From positions 1 to 32,874 of the forward strand of contig QIAH01000393.1 in the NCBI GenBank assembly GCA_003225465.1: a DNA stretch of 32,874 nt, given 5' to 3'. Origin of the DNA: Acidobacteriota bacterium. GTDB taxonomy: Bacteria; Acidobacteriota; Terriglobia; Terriglobales; Acidobacteriaceae. The position numbers were made by a program, and so were the translations under genes. Shown in pieces: positions 18,676 to 28,081 of the stretch; position 1 is the stretch's first letter; the number at the start of each line of letters is the position of its first letter. Below the pieces are notes generated by a model. The model was not told the origin of the DNA. It saw only the letters and a program-made list of their open reading frames with translations, and did no database searches.

Positions 18676-20045
18676 TGCGCGCCTCGGCCCAGCAGGACGA
18701 TCTTGATCGTCTGGAACATGATCAGAATGTCCAGACCGAGAGACGCATTCTTGATGTAGAACAAGTCGTACTGCAGCTTTTCCTTGGCGTCCTCGACGGT
18801 ATTGCCGTACTTGTAGCGAACCTGCGCCCAGCCAGTAATCCCGGGCCGCACGGCGTGGCGCACGCCGTAATAAGGAATTTCCTTGCTGAGCCACTCCACA
18901 AATTCCGGACGCTCCGGCCTCGGTCCCACAAAAGCCATGTCGCCCTTGAACACGCACCACAACTGCGGAATCTCATCGATGCGCGACATTCGCAAAAATT
19001 TCCCCACCCTGGTAATTCGAGGATCATCGTCGTCTGCCCAGGTCGGCCCGGTATCGGCCTCCGCGTCTTGCCGCATCGTGCGGAACTTGTAGCAGTAGAA
19101 GTTGTGGCCGGCGCGTCCCACTCGCTTCTGCCGGTAAAGCACCGGCCCCCTGGAATCCAGCTTGATCGCCAGGATCACGAATGGCAAAACGGGCAGCACG
19201 ACAATCAGCAGGGTGAACGCCATCAGTGTCGACAGCGCTCGCCGCATCAGGTTGAAGCTCGTGCTGAACCGGAAGCCGTCGGCGAAAATCAGCCAGCTCG
19301 GATACAGCTGTTCAACTTCAATCCGCCCCGAGATCTTTTCCAGCCACGAAGTCGCTTCCTCGATGCGTGCGCCATTCAGTCGCAACTGCAGCAATTCTTG
19401 AACCGGAAAAGTTCCGCGGCGATCCGGCATGGCCACGATCACCCGGTGCACGTGATGCGAGGCTGCTATTTCCATCAAGTGGGCCGCGACCGATTCGCGC
19501 GTCAGCGCGCCCTCCACGTTCCCGCTCCAGCCGATGACGTCGATTCCCAATTCCTTCCGCTGCCGCAACCCGAGCACCAGTCGTTGCGCGCGCTCGCCCG
19601 TTCCCAGGATGTAGACCTTTTCCTGCATGAAAGCCTGTTGCACAAGCCACCCATAGGCCGCGCGCCAACCCACCAATCCCATGGTCAGCAGCACCAGGGC
19701 AATCAGCGAGGCATTGTTCCCGGGCAGGACATACGGGAAGAAGTAGCCGACCACCGCGAGGAACAGCGCGAACAGGCCGGGTACCAGGAACAGACGGAAG
19801 TACATTTCGCCCTTGGCGTCAAACTGGGCTGAGTCGTACAGGTCAAACCAGTGGGAGCAGATCAGCACGACCAAGGTTGCGACCAGCACCTTCACATACC
19901 CGTACTGGTAGTTCAGTACGATGTAGCGATCGTCCGGGAACGCCAGCAACACGCCCAGCAGAAACGACAGGAATACCACCGTCGTCTCCACCGCCAGCAG
20001 CACCAGCGTGCGGACCGGGTAGTAGACATTGAACAGTCGGATCAC
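18672..20045 (-). CDS. Polyprenyl-phosphate sugar-1-phosphate transferase (bacterial sugar transferase; XrtA-locus type)
   Basis: Five N-terminal TMs; KLDSRGPVLYRQKRVGRAGHNFYCYKFRTMRQDAE; RMSRIDEIPQLWCVFKGDMAFVGPRPERPEF; PGITGWAQV. Confidence 0.92.
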   Translation of the reverse strand: MIRLFNVYYPVRTLVLLAVETTVVFLSFLLGVLLAFPDDRYIVLNYQYGYVKVLVATLVVLICSHWFDLYDSAQFDAKGEMYFRLFLVPGLFALFLAVVGYFFPYVLPGNNASLIALVLLTMGLVGWRAAYGWLVQQAFMQEKVYILGTGERAQRLVLGLRQRKELGIDVIGWSGNVEGALTRESVAAHLMEIAASHHVHRVIVAMPDRRGTFPVQELLQLRLNGARIEEATSWLEKISGRIEVEQLYPSWLIFADGFRFSTSFNLMRRALSTLMAFTLLIVVLPVLPFVILAIKLDSRGPVLYRQKRVGRAGHNFYCYKFRTMRQDAEADTGPTWADDDDPRITRVGKFLRMSRIDEIPQLWCVFKGDMAFVGPRPERPEFVEWLSKEIPYYGVRHAVRPGITGWAQVRYKYGNTVEDAKEKLQYDLFYIKNASLGLDILIMFQTIKIVLLGRGAQ

Positions 20046-20057
20046 AGGTCGCCCTTG

Positions 20058-21002
20058 TTACGCCTTCTGTCTTGCCGTCTTTTCGTACGACTCGTAGTAG
20101 TAACGCGAGTAGTAGGAATCCGAACGCATGATGCCGTTCAGCACGACTCCCACCAGAAGCTTCCCTTGAAATTCCTGGCGCGCTTTTTGCGCGGTGTCGT
20201 ACGGTGTCGCATTCGAGCGCACCACCATCAGCACACCATCGCAGAAGTTCGCAAGCTGGCTGGCATCCGAGACCGGCACGGCGGGAGGCGAATCAACGAT
20301 GATCCAGTCGAACAACTGCTCCACTCGCTGCAGAAGCATCTTCAGCCGGCCGTTCGCAATCAGTTCCGCAGGATGCGTCACCGTGCGCCCGCATGGCACA
20401 AAAAACAGGTTCTCCATTGGACCGCGCTGCATGATGGAAAACTCGTCGCTCTCGCCCATGAGATAATCCGCCAGCCCCGGCGACGAAGTTGTCCCCAGCG
20501 CGCTGTGTAAACGGGCCACCCGCAGGTCTCCATCGATCAGCAGTACCCGCCGTCCATGTTGCCGCACGAGCACCTGTGCGAGATTCGCGGCCACGAACGA
20601 CTTCCCTTCTTGCGGAAGCGCGCTGGTAACCAGGATTTTCTTTACCGAAGCTTTTTCCCGCATCTGGTAAAGACGCGAACGCAGCGTCCGGAACTGTTCC
20701 GTTCCTAACGCGTTCTCTTCCGGGTTGAAAAACAGCATCGTCTTTTCATCCGGCTTCCACTCACCCTGCGCGCAACGCGCCAGCAGCGTGTCAAAGGTGA
20801 AGGAAGTAGTGAATGACGGTGTCCCTTGGCCGTTTCCAGGAGTTCCCGGCGCGGCCGCTTTTGAAGCCTGAGCCGTTTCCGGCATCGCGGGCACAGATTC
20901 GGTCGCGGGCAGGTCCATGACGGGCGTACCATCCGTGCGGGTGCCCTGAGATGCGGCCCTCTCCTGTTCAGCTCGCTTCAGTGCTTCGTGAATTCGGCTC
21001 AT
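20058..21002 (-). CDS. CpsD/BY-kinase-like tyrosine autokinase (exosortase-locus type)
   Basis: MSRIHEALKRAEQER; Walker A VTSALPQEGKSFVAANLA; Walker A' VLLIDGDLR; Walker B DWIIVDSPP; Tyr-rich C-terminus SDSYYSRYYYESYEK. Confidence 0.88.
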   Translation of the reverse strand: MSRIHEALKRAEQERAASQGTRTDGTPVMDLPATESVPAMPETAQASKAAAPGTPGNGQGTPSFTTSFTFDTLLARCAQGEWKPDEKTMLFFNPEENALGTEQFRTLRSRLYQMREKASVKKILVTSALPQEGKSFVAANLAQVLVRQHGRRVLLIDGDLRVARLHSALGTTSSPGLADYLMGESDEFSIMQRGPMENLFFVPCGRTVTHPAELIANGRLKMLLQRVEQLFDWIIVDSPPAVPVSDASQLANFCDGVLMVVRSNATPYDTAQKARQEFQGKLLVGVVLNGIMRSDSYYSRYYYESYEKTARQKA

Positions 21003-21961
21003 GATTTCCTCTCTTTAGGCAGGTCTTGTTCCGATTGTCGCAGCCGGTCGGCCAAGGTCGCCAGCGTGCGCAATGCTTCTACTAAGTCAAACTTCTCACC
21101 ATTGCTGGGCGCAGGCTGCGCCGGCACCGTCATGGCTCCTGACGCCACATTGTCGCTAAGATCAAAGTCGCGCGCGACCGCGTCCACGATGCTTTCGTTG
21201 ATTGTCGGCTTCTGATCCACGAATGCGCTCACTAGACAGTGCTCGCACAGCAGATTCACAACCCGCGGAATCCCGTTCGAGTACTTGTGAATGGAATTCA
21301 GCGCGTCCCCATCGAAAATCTGCCGCCCATCCGACCCCGCAATCCGCAGTCGCTGCTGCACGTAAGCTTTCGTTTCTTCCAGGGTCAGCGGATGTGTTTT
21401 CGCCCGCAACGTCAGGCGCTGGCGCAGCTGGCGCAACTGCGGCATCTTGAGTTTCGTTTCCAGCTCCGGCTGCCCCACCAGCACGATCTGCAGCAGCTTC
21501 TCCGTGAAGGTCTCGAGATTGGTGAGCATGCGGATTTCTTCGAGCACTTCATCCGTCAGATTTTGTGCCTCGTCCACAATCAGCACCGCGGTTTCGCCCG
21601 CGCGGTAACGATCGAGCAGCCAGTTGTACAGGCGCTGCAGGATCTGGCTCTTCGACTTCGAATCACACTGAATGCCGAAGTCCGCCATCATGTAATCGAG
21701 AAACTGGGGCACGTTCATGCGCGAGTTGAAGATGAACGCCGTTGCTACCTGCTGCAACCGCAACCATTCCAGCAGCTTGTTGATCAACGTAGTCTTGCCC
21801 GTGCCCACTTCGCCGGTCAGCAGAACGAACCCTTTTCGGCTCTGGATGCCATAGGTCAGGCATGCCAAAGCCTCCTCCGTATGCCGCGTCAGGAACAGGT
21901 AACGCGGGTCCGGATTCACATTGAACGGATTCGCCCGTAGTCCAAAGAACTCTTTATACAT
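20999..21961 (-). CDS. ExeA-like AAA ATPase (exosortase/EPS-locus type)
   Basis: MYKEFFGLRANPFNVNPDPRYLFLTRHTEEALACL; Walker A LLTGEVGTGKTTL; Walker B AVLIVDEAQNL; ATGA overlap with downstream gene. Confidence 0.9.
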   Translation of the reverse strand: MYKEFFGLRANPFNVNPDPRYLFLTRHTEEALACLTYGIQSRKGFVLLTGEVGTGKTTLINKLLEWLRLQQVATAFIFNSRMNVPQFLDYMMADFGIQCDSKSKSQILQRLYNWLLDRYRAGETAVLIVDEAQNLTDEVLEEIRMLTNLETFTEKLLQIVLVGQPELETKLKMPQLRQLRQRLTLRAKTHPLTLEETKAYVQQRLRIAGSDGRQIFDGDALNSIHKYSNGIPRVVNLLCEHCLVSAFVDQKPTINESIVDAVARDFDLSDNVASGAMTVPAQPAPSNGEKFDLVEALRTLATLADRLRQSEQDLPKERKS

Positions 21962-21970
21962 ACTGGTCGC

Positions 21971-23530
21971 CTAGACCCCGACTTTCTCTCCGTTCGTTTC
22001 TCCGGCTGATTTGTACCGATTCCAGAATTTTCCGTTGCCGTTCGCCGGCAGATCCTCCGTCACCCAAGGCAGCGCCACCAGCACGGGCATCTGCAGGCTG
22101 GCAAGCACGTCGGCTTCGTTGCGGATCGACTTGTCCCTCAACTCCACCCACAGCGCCAGGCCGAGCCCAATCACCAGTCCGCCGCCCAGGCCGCCGGCCG
22201 CAAACAACAGCCGGTTCGGAAAACTCGGCGATTCGGGTAAGCTGGCTGCGTTCAACAGGTGCATCTGCTCTCCCTGCTGACGTTTTTCCATGTCGGTAGC
22301 CATTTCCGAGGTGCTTCTCTTCGCCAGCAAGTCTGCGTAAAACTTCTGGGCCGTATCGTAGTCACGGGTCAATTGCTTGTACTTTTCCTCTACTTCAGGA
22401 CTGATTGCGACCCGGCTCTGATAGTTTCGGATCTGATCACTCAGCCGCTTCTGCTCGCGCGTCGCCTGGGTCAGCACGTCTTCGTACTGGTGAACCTGCA
22501 AGCGCAATTGGCGGATCTCCGGCGGCTCCGAAGCACTCGCCTTCAAGGTCGGGTCCGGCCCCTTGGCCGCCGCGGCGTTCACTTCCGCCAGTCTCTTTTT
22601 CACCTCGGCAATGTCCGCCTTGGTCTTGATCACGTCTGGGTGATCTTCGGTATAACGCGCCTGCAGCGAGAGAAGTTGACTCTGCAGGGTCGTCAACTGG
22701 GTCTCCAGACTCTGCGGATTCGTACTTCCCTGCGCGGACTTCCAGGCTGCCAGTTGCTGCGCCAGCAACGATTCCGTGTAAGCTTTGTCTTGCTGCGCCC
22801 GGTTGACCGTCTGGGTATTGGCATCCAGCTGCGAGTTCAGTGTGCCCAGTGCTTTCCAGTTGTTATCTTCGTCGCCCGGCAATTGACCCGAGTATTGCCT
22901 CTTGAACTGTGCCAGCTTCGCATCCTGCTCATCCAGATTTCGCTTGGCTTCCTCGAGTTGCCGGCTGATGAAGGCGGTCGTGTTCTCAGCTACTGCCTCG
23001 CGCGAGTTCTGAAATTCCGTCAGGATGGCCGACGTCAGGTCGTTGCACACATCTTGCGCGTCCCGCGGATTGGCGGTCGTAAAGGTTACATAGAAGCCCG
23101 GCACGGCACTGCCCTGCCCTGGTTTCCTCCTGCCGCCGGTGTTTCCAATCGCGCTGAGATCCGTGACCACCGGCTCGATCTGTACGCTTGCGCGCACGTC
23201 TTCCAGAACATCGTCAAGGCTCTTGCCGCCGTTGAACAATCGCTGCCGCTTCTCCACGATCGGCTGCAGGCGGTTTCGCCCCAGGACCTGTTGCTGCATG
23301 GTCGCAATCCGCTGCGCCAGGTCCGCGGTGACCACCGGCTGCACTACCCCCTCGGGAACCTTCTGCCCCTCCACCAGCACCAGCGCCTGCGAGGTGTATT
23401 TCGCAGTAAAGGCGTAGGAGATCAGGAAGCCGACCAGCGGCGCCAACAGCGCCGGAATCAGAATCAATTTCAGGCGCCGGCGGAACATCGCCAGGTAGTC
23501 GTCCAGCGTCAGATCGCGATTTTCAATCAT
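21971..23530 (-). CDS. Wzz/GumC-like polysaccharide chain-length determinant
   Basis: MIENRDLTLDDYLAMFRRRLKLILIPALLAPLVGFLISYAFTAKYTSQALVLVEG; long coiled-coil; C-terminal TM PSFPNRLLFAAGGLGGGLVIGLGLALWVELRD. Confidence 0.9.
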   Translation of the reverse strand: MIENRDLTLDDYLAMFRRRLKLILIPALLAPLVGFLISYAFTAKYTSQALVLVEGQKVPEGVVQPVVTADLAQRIATMQQQVLGRNRLQPIVEKRQRLFNGGKSLDDVLEDVRASVQIEPVVTDLSAIGNTGGRRKPGQGSAVPGFYVTFTTANPRDAQDVCNDLTSAILTEFQNSREAVAENTTAFISRQLEEAKRNLDEQDAKLAQFKRQYSGQLPGDEDNNWKALGTLNSQLDANTQTVNRAQQDKAYTESLLAQQLAAWKSAQGSTNPQSLETQLTTLQSQLLSLQARYTEDHPDVIKTKADIAEVKKRLAEVNAAAAKGPDPTLKASASEPPEIRQLRLQVHQYEDVLTQATREQKRLSDQIRNYQSRVAISPEVEEKYKQLTRDYDTAQKFYADLLAKRSTSEMATDMEKRQQGEQMHLLNAASLPESPSFPNRLLFAAGGLGGGLVIGLGLALWVELRDKSIRNEADVLASLQMPVLVALPWVTEDLPANGNGKFWNRYKSAGETNGEKVGV

Positions 23531-23572
23531 TGCCGTGTTTCCATTCTGGCTACCTTCCCCGGTAGCCTTGAA

Positions 23573-25033
23573 TTAATCGATCCGGATCGGCCGGAAGTGC
23601 CAGTCCACGCCGATGGTCGCCACATGTCGTACAGAGATTCGGTTGCAGAACGTCCCCACCACAGGGCAAGTATCAAAAATCTGGTCGTTCCACTGATACC
23701 CCAGGAAGGCTCCCCAGTTGTAGCCAAACTGCCTGCGCACGGTGAAGCCTGCGAACGCATAGTTGTAGGAGGTCGCAGCAACGCCCAGTGCGGCCGATTG
23801 CAACCGCTGATTGTGAGCAAAGCCCACATTCCCGGCCGCGTTGTACTTCCTTCCCAGGACCCGTGAAATCTGGAAGCTCGCGACGTTGCTCTGCGCGCCC
23901 GCAAAAAATCCTGACCCGTTGCTATCGAAGCGCACAAAACTCAGTGACGTAGCCGTCTGCTTGAAGCGGTACCGCAGAATCGCCCGCCCGGCCACGGACA
24001 ACCGGTTATTTGTGCCGGTGAAAGGCTCCTGAATTCGCGTCCACTGAGGGCCCGCGCCAATCTCGAAGTCCATTCGCCCCGAAACGCGGTGACCGTACAT
24101 CCCTTGCACCACGTGCGACGTAACATTGTCCGCCCCGACCTCCGCTGGAAAATGGAACGACTGAAACCCGTAGGTCACCGCAATCTGATCCTTGCGGCTA
24201 ATGGAATAGTTGTATCCACCTTGAACGGCTGCCTGCTGGCTGTTGATAAACCCCTGCGTAGAATCCGTGAAGTGCACCAGCCCGTAGGAACCTGCGGCTG
24301 TCACCGATGACCGGGGACTCAATCCCTGAACTGCCTCCAGCATGGTGACATTGTTAAATCGCGGGGATTGGCCTAGCGACCCAACTGTCCCAGAGCCCAG
24401 AATTCCGAACTGACCTCCGAACTGCCCTCCAAAGCCGCTGCCCAACACCCCCATTCCAGCGCCCAGACCACCTAAGCCCAGCTGGAAGCCGCCGGCACCG
24501 CCAAAGGAGCCACCCCCGAATTCACCCTCGGGCAGATAGCTGAATGAATCGCGAATCGTAAGCTGCCCGGTTCTCCACAACACGGCTGCTTGTGCCTGCA
24601 AGTCATGAACTTGCCGCCAGCCATTGCCGGCCGCGTTGTAGTAGGTCGCGCCACCCACATACGCACCTTCCACTTGGTAGCGGCTCCACAGCCTCTGCAG
24701 CGTCAGGCCTGCGAGCGCGTGCGACACTGAGTGCCAGGCTGGCCTGGCATCGCTGCCAATGTTCGAGTCCAGCGATTCGGCGGCTTCCACACCGCCTAAC
24801 AGCATGCTGCGTGGCTGAATGTTCGGCTCCAGCGAAGGCTGGTCCAGTGCCGAAATCGGCGGATTGTCGTTCACAACCACCGCCGGCGCCTCCTGCCCGA
24901 ACGCGGGAGCTGGCGTATTCCTCTGCGAATCGTCCGGAGCCTGCCCGGTTCCGGCATCGGTCTGTCCCACGGCCATCATCGCGCTCAGCAATAGCCACAG
25001 CAACAGACAACCCATCTTCCGAATTTTCGTCAT
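23573..25033 (-). CDS. Outer-membrane beta-barrel protein of EPS locus
   Basis: Signal peptide MTKIRKMGCLLLWLLLSAMMAVGQT; repeated amphipathic aromatic-rich strands; Gly-rich insert; start ATG at 25033. Confidence 0.75.
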   Translation of the reverse strand: MTKIRKMGCLLLWLLLSAMMAVGQTDAGTGQAPDDSQRNTPAPAFGQEAPAVVVNDNPPISALDQPSLEPNIQPRSMLLGGVEAAESLDSNIGSDARPAWHSVSHALAGLTLQRLWSRYQVEGAYVGGATYYNAAGNGWRQVHDLQAQAAVLWRTGQLTIRDSFSYLPEGEFGGGSFGGAGGFQLGLGGLGAGMGVLGSGFGGQFGGQFGILGSGTVGSLGQSPRFNNVTMLEAVQGLSPRSSVTAAGSYGLVHFTDSTQGFINSQQAAVQGGYNYSISRKDQIAVTYGFQSFHFPAEVGADNVTSHVVQGMYGHRVSGRMDFEIGAGPQWTRIQEPFTGTNNRLSVAGRAILRYRFKQTATSLSFVRFDSNGSGFFAGAQSNVASFQISRVLGRKYNAAGNVGFAHNQRLQSAALGVAATSYNYAFAGFTVRRQFGYNWGAFLGYQWNDQIFDTCPVVGTFCNRISVRHVATIGVDWHFRPIRID

Positions 25034-25040
25034 GCGATCA

Positions 25041-25664
25041 TTAGGGGACGACAATGGTATCTCCCGGTTTCAAGATGATGTTCTGCTCGACCGATTCCCC
25101 CTTGATCAATGCCCGGTAATGCACGGGGATCTTCTGTTGTTTGCCGTTTTCGTTGCGCAAAAGGTAAATTCCCTTGGTGTTGGCAAACTGTGTAAACCCC
25201 GCACTTGCAAGCGCCTGCAGCACCGTCATGTTTGGTTGCAGAATGGTGCTGCCGGGCTTCACGACTTCGCCCAGGATATAGATTTTTTGGCTGTTCATCG
25301 CCGTGACCACCACCGTCACGCGTGGATCCGAAATGAACTTCTTCAGCTTGGTGGTAATCGCGTCCGCCAATTGGGTCGGCGTCAACCCCGCCGCGACCAC
25401 GTCATTCAACAGGGGAAGCGAGATCTTTCCATCCGGCCGCACCGGCAGCGTCTCCGTCAGGTCCGGTTCTTTCCATACCGAGATGTGCAGCACGTCATCC
25501 GCGCCGATGATGTAGTCCGGTCCTGCTACCGACGTCGGCTCGCTTTGTGCTTTATCGGCGGCTGGCTTCGCCTCATCCTTCGCCTTCGCAGTCGCTTGTC
25601 CCCAAGCGCTTGTGGCTAACACTCCAGCCAGCAGAAACATTCCAAACTTGTTAGTACGCTTCAT
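25041..25664 (-). CDS. Polysaccharide export protein (Wza/BexD/GumB family)
   Basis: YIIGADDVLHISVWKEPDLTETLPVRPDGKISLPLLNDVVAAGLTPTQLADAITTKLKKFISDPRVTVVV; SLBB-like C-terminus; start MKRTNKFG at 25664. Confidence 0.92.
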   Translation of the reverse strand: MKRTNKFGMFLLAGVLATSAWGQATAKAKDEAKPAADKAQSEPTSVAGPDYIIGADDVLHISVWKEPDLTETLPVRPDGKISLPLLNDVVAAGLTPTQLADAITTKLKKFISDPRVTVVVTAMNSQKIYILGEVVKPGSTILQPNMTVLQALASAGFTQFANTKGIYLLRNENGKQQKIPVHYRALIKGESVEQNIILKPGDTIVVP

Positions 25665-25677
25665 TTCCTCTCCTGAA

Positions 25678-26643
25678 CTATGACGCTCCATAATCCTGGT
25701 ACCCGATCTGTTTCAACTTATAGAGCAAGGCCTTGTAGCTGATCTGCAACTCCTGCGCGGCTCGCCTGCGGTTCCAGCGCGTACGTTGCAAGACCTTCAA
25801 GATCAATTCCTTCTCCGCTTCTCGCGAGGCCGCTCGCGACGCTTGTTTCAAGGAAATGCGCTCTCCGTTTCCTCCGCGTTCCGACCTCATCAGCAGCGAA
25901 CGCAATCCGCCCATTGCGACCGACTCGTCTCCCAGCGCCACAATCGCCTTCGCCGCATCTTCCAATTCCCCGATATTCCCCGGCCAGGCGTATTCCTCGA
26001 ACAAGTGCTGCGTCGCGGGGCTGAGCTTTGGAACTGGCCGCCGAAAATCCTGTGCGTACTTCATGAGAAAGAAGTTCACCAGCGCTGGAATGTCTTCCTT
26101 GCGCTGTCGCAGCGGAGGCAGTCGCAGACACACACCGCTGATCCGGTAATACGTATCTTCTCGAAAACGCTCAGCCTTAACGTCCGCTTCCAGATCGCGA
26201 GCGCTCCCACAGATCAGCCTCGCACGCGTTCCGTGCCCGTTGCCGTTCCCTTCGACCTTGGGCAACACGTTCAGGAGACCCTCCTGGCAGCTCGAACTAA
26301 GGTCCGCGAGCTCCTCCAAGTACACCGTGCCGCCGCCAAACAACCCAGCGCTTCCTCGCTCTCCCTCGCCGAACATCTCCTCGGACATATCGGCACAAGC
26401 AACGACCCGGAAGGGCTCCGCATGATGGCTCGACATTTGATGAATCCGTTCCGCAGTAGCTCTCTTTCCAGCCCCGGTCTCGGAAAGCAGGAGAACGGGG
26501 ACCTCGCTTCGGGCCAGTTCCCGAATCACTGCTTCCAGCGCCTTCATGCTCTGGCCCAGCCCCTCGACAAAATCGCGTCCGAGCAAATCCGGACCGCGCA
26601 CAGTGCCCTTTGCTTCAACGAATTGCGGGAAATCTTTCGCCAT
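25678..26643 (-). CDS. AAA+/Fis-HTH regulator related to sigma-54 activators but lacking GAFTGA
   Basis: LLLSETGAGKRATAERIH (Walker A-like), GGTVYLEELADL, ERFREDTYYRISGVCLRLPPLRQRKEDIPALVNFFL, WPGNIGELEDA, Fis HTH LQRTRWNRRRAAQELQISYKALLYKLKQIG. Confidence 0.88.
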   Translation of the reverse strand: MAKDFPQFVEAKGTVRGPDLLGRDFVEGLGQSMKALEAVIRELARSEVPVLLLSETGAGKRATAERIHQMSSHHAEPFRVVACADMSEEMFGEGERGSAGLFGGGTVYLEELADLSSSCQEGLLNVLPKVEGNGNGHGTRARLICGSARDLEADVKAERFREDTYYRISGVCLRLPPLRQRKEDIPALVNFFLMKYAQDFRRPVPKLSPATQHLFEEYAWPGNIGELEDAAKAIVALGDESVAMGGLRSLLMRSERGGNGERISLKQASRAASREAEKELILKVLQRTRWNRRRAAQELQISYKALLYKLKQIGYQDYGAS

Positions 26644-26857
26644 ATTGGCTCTACTTCATCTGCAGGGGAATAACGCCAGTGAGTCGGATGTTGTTTGCTG
26701 CCGCCTATGGAGCAAGGGTACTGCCATCCGCGGAGGGAGAAGTTCAATCGTGTGCCTAACAACCATCTTCAATGTTTGCAATAGATTGGAACGTCCAAAC
26801 GATCCGTGCGGCCACCCCAGCAACCTGCGCGTAGCCTACAACATAACCGAATGTAGG

Positions 26858-27026
26858 AAAAGTTTTTACCCACTCTAAGGTAACCAAATCGGGTTACTTT
26901 TCCCCAAAGCTCCAGTCGCCGCCCGTAAGCTATTGTGTCAAAGGAAGCTATCCTCGAGCGCCGAAGCCCCTGCGCCGCCGGAAAACCAGGCCGATCCAGC
27001 TCTGATGTGGCAAAAGTTTTTCCCAC
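26858..27026. promoter_or_regulatory. Putative promoter/operator region for the EPS operon
   Basis: Two copies of AAAAGTTTTT(A)CCCAC (26858-26873, 27012-27026) and dyad AAGGTAACC-aaatcg-GGTTACTTT (26877-26900) within the intergenic region upstream of 26643. Confidence 0.4.
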
Positions 27027-27091
27027 CCGTCTAGCGCTGAAAGAGGGATTAGTCTCGAAACCCCGACGTAATCTTGGGGACTGGGATACCC

Positions 27092-28081
27092 CTAATGACT
27101 GGACTCTGCTTTGACCAGCTCTGTTTTGCGTATCTGCTCGGCGAGGCGCGAGGTAAAGATCTCGGATCCCCGGTCATTCAGATGGAAACCGTCGCGGTAC
27201 AGATCCCTCGGAAACTCGCCGGGAGGAGACAATACCCAGACCGGAAGGCCAGTTTGCTCCCCCATCGCCTGGATCTCGCGCGAATGATCTTCTCGCTGGG
27301 TCGGTGGCACCAGCAAAACAATCTTCACTCCATACGTCTGCGAGAGCTCCCGTAACTCGGGCAAGCGCTGCTGTGCCCTGCTGAGCAGTAACTGCGGATC
27401 GCTCACATGGGGACCATGATCCGCGATGCGTCCGGCCAATTGGCGAAAATTGGGCACAAGCAGAATTAATACCCGCTCTCGAATGACGGATTTGCCGGCC
27501 AGCCAATTGCTCCAATGCGCAAACAGGTAAGTGCTCGCAGTAGTCCGGTCGAGTTTGCTAGCCTGAATCGCCAAAGGAAAATCGTGGGCGCTCATCTGCC
27601 GATGCGCGAACTCTTCGCCCAACGTCAGAGTCGATGCCAGTTGATCGGTGGCGAGCGAGAGCACAATCAGACTCGGCCGCGCCCCTTCCTCCAGCAGCCG
27701 TCGCAGGCCAAAGTACCAATCCAGGTAATGCGTCTGCTCGATACCGAGACGACTCACTTCGTACTCTGAGGCGAGACTATCGTGCAGGTGGTCGAGTTGC
27801 ACGCCTTCCAGCAGCAGCGAGTTGCCCGCCAGCAGCACCGTTGCCCGGCCATCCGCCGTCACCGGACGCAAACTCCTCGCCGCAAGAAGCTCAGTTTCCA
27901 CTCGCCTTTCCGTGCGGCTGAGATGTTGCAAAATCAAAGGTGAGCCGACCTCAAATCCCAGCATGATCACAGCGAGTCCAACCAGCAATGCGATAACGCC
28001 GGTATGCGAACTCAGCTGACCTGGCTCGGGCCGTGAACGCTCCAGCCCGATTTCCTCAGAACTGGAAATAGATGAATGCAT
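27092..28081 (-). CDS. Membrane-anchored SGNH/AlgX-like hydrolase-fold protein paired with MBOAT
   Basis: One N-terminal TM; TVLLAGNSLLLEGV (GNS block), C-terminal DGFHLNDRGSEIFTSRLAE (D..H block); overlaps the MBOAT stop by 26 nt. Confidence 0.75.
   Translation of the reverse strand: MHSSISSSEEIGLERSRPEPGQLSSHTGVIALLVGLAVIMLGFEVGSPLILQHLSRTERRVETELLAARSLRPVTADGRATVLLAGNSLLLEGVQLDHLHDSLASEYEVSRLGIEQTHYLDWYFGLRRLLEEGARPSLIVLSLATDQLASTLTLGEEFAHRQMSAHDFPLAIQASKLDRTTASTYLFAHWSNWLAGKSVIRERVLILLVPNFRQLAGRIADHGPHVSDPQLLLSRAQQRLPELRELSQTYGVKIVLLVPPTQREDHSREIQAMGEQTGLPVWVLSPPGEFPRDLYRDGFHLNDRGSEIFTSRLAEQIRKTELVKAESSH

Noticed and set aside
18552-19832. 426-aa plus-strand ORF
   Set aside because: Antisense to the sugar transferase and GT2; His/Arg/Gln-rich composition typical of a shadow frame
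22259-23866. 535-aa plus-strand ORF
   Set aside because: Fully antisense to the Wzz/GumC gene; shadow ORF from high GC, with no recognisable domain
25786-26673. 295-aa plus-strand ORF
   Set aside because: Antisense to the AAA+/Fis regulator
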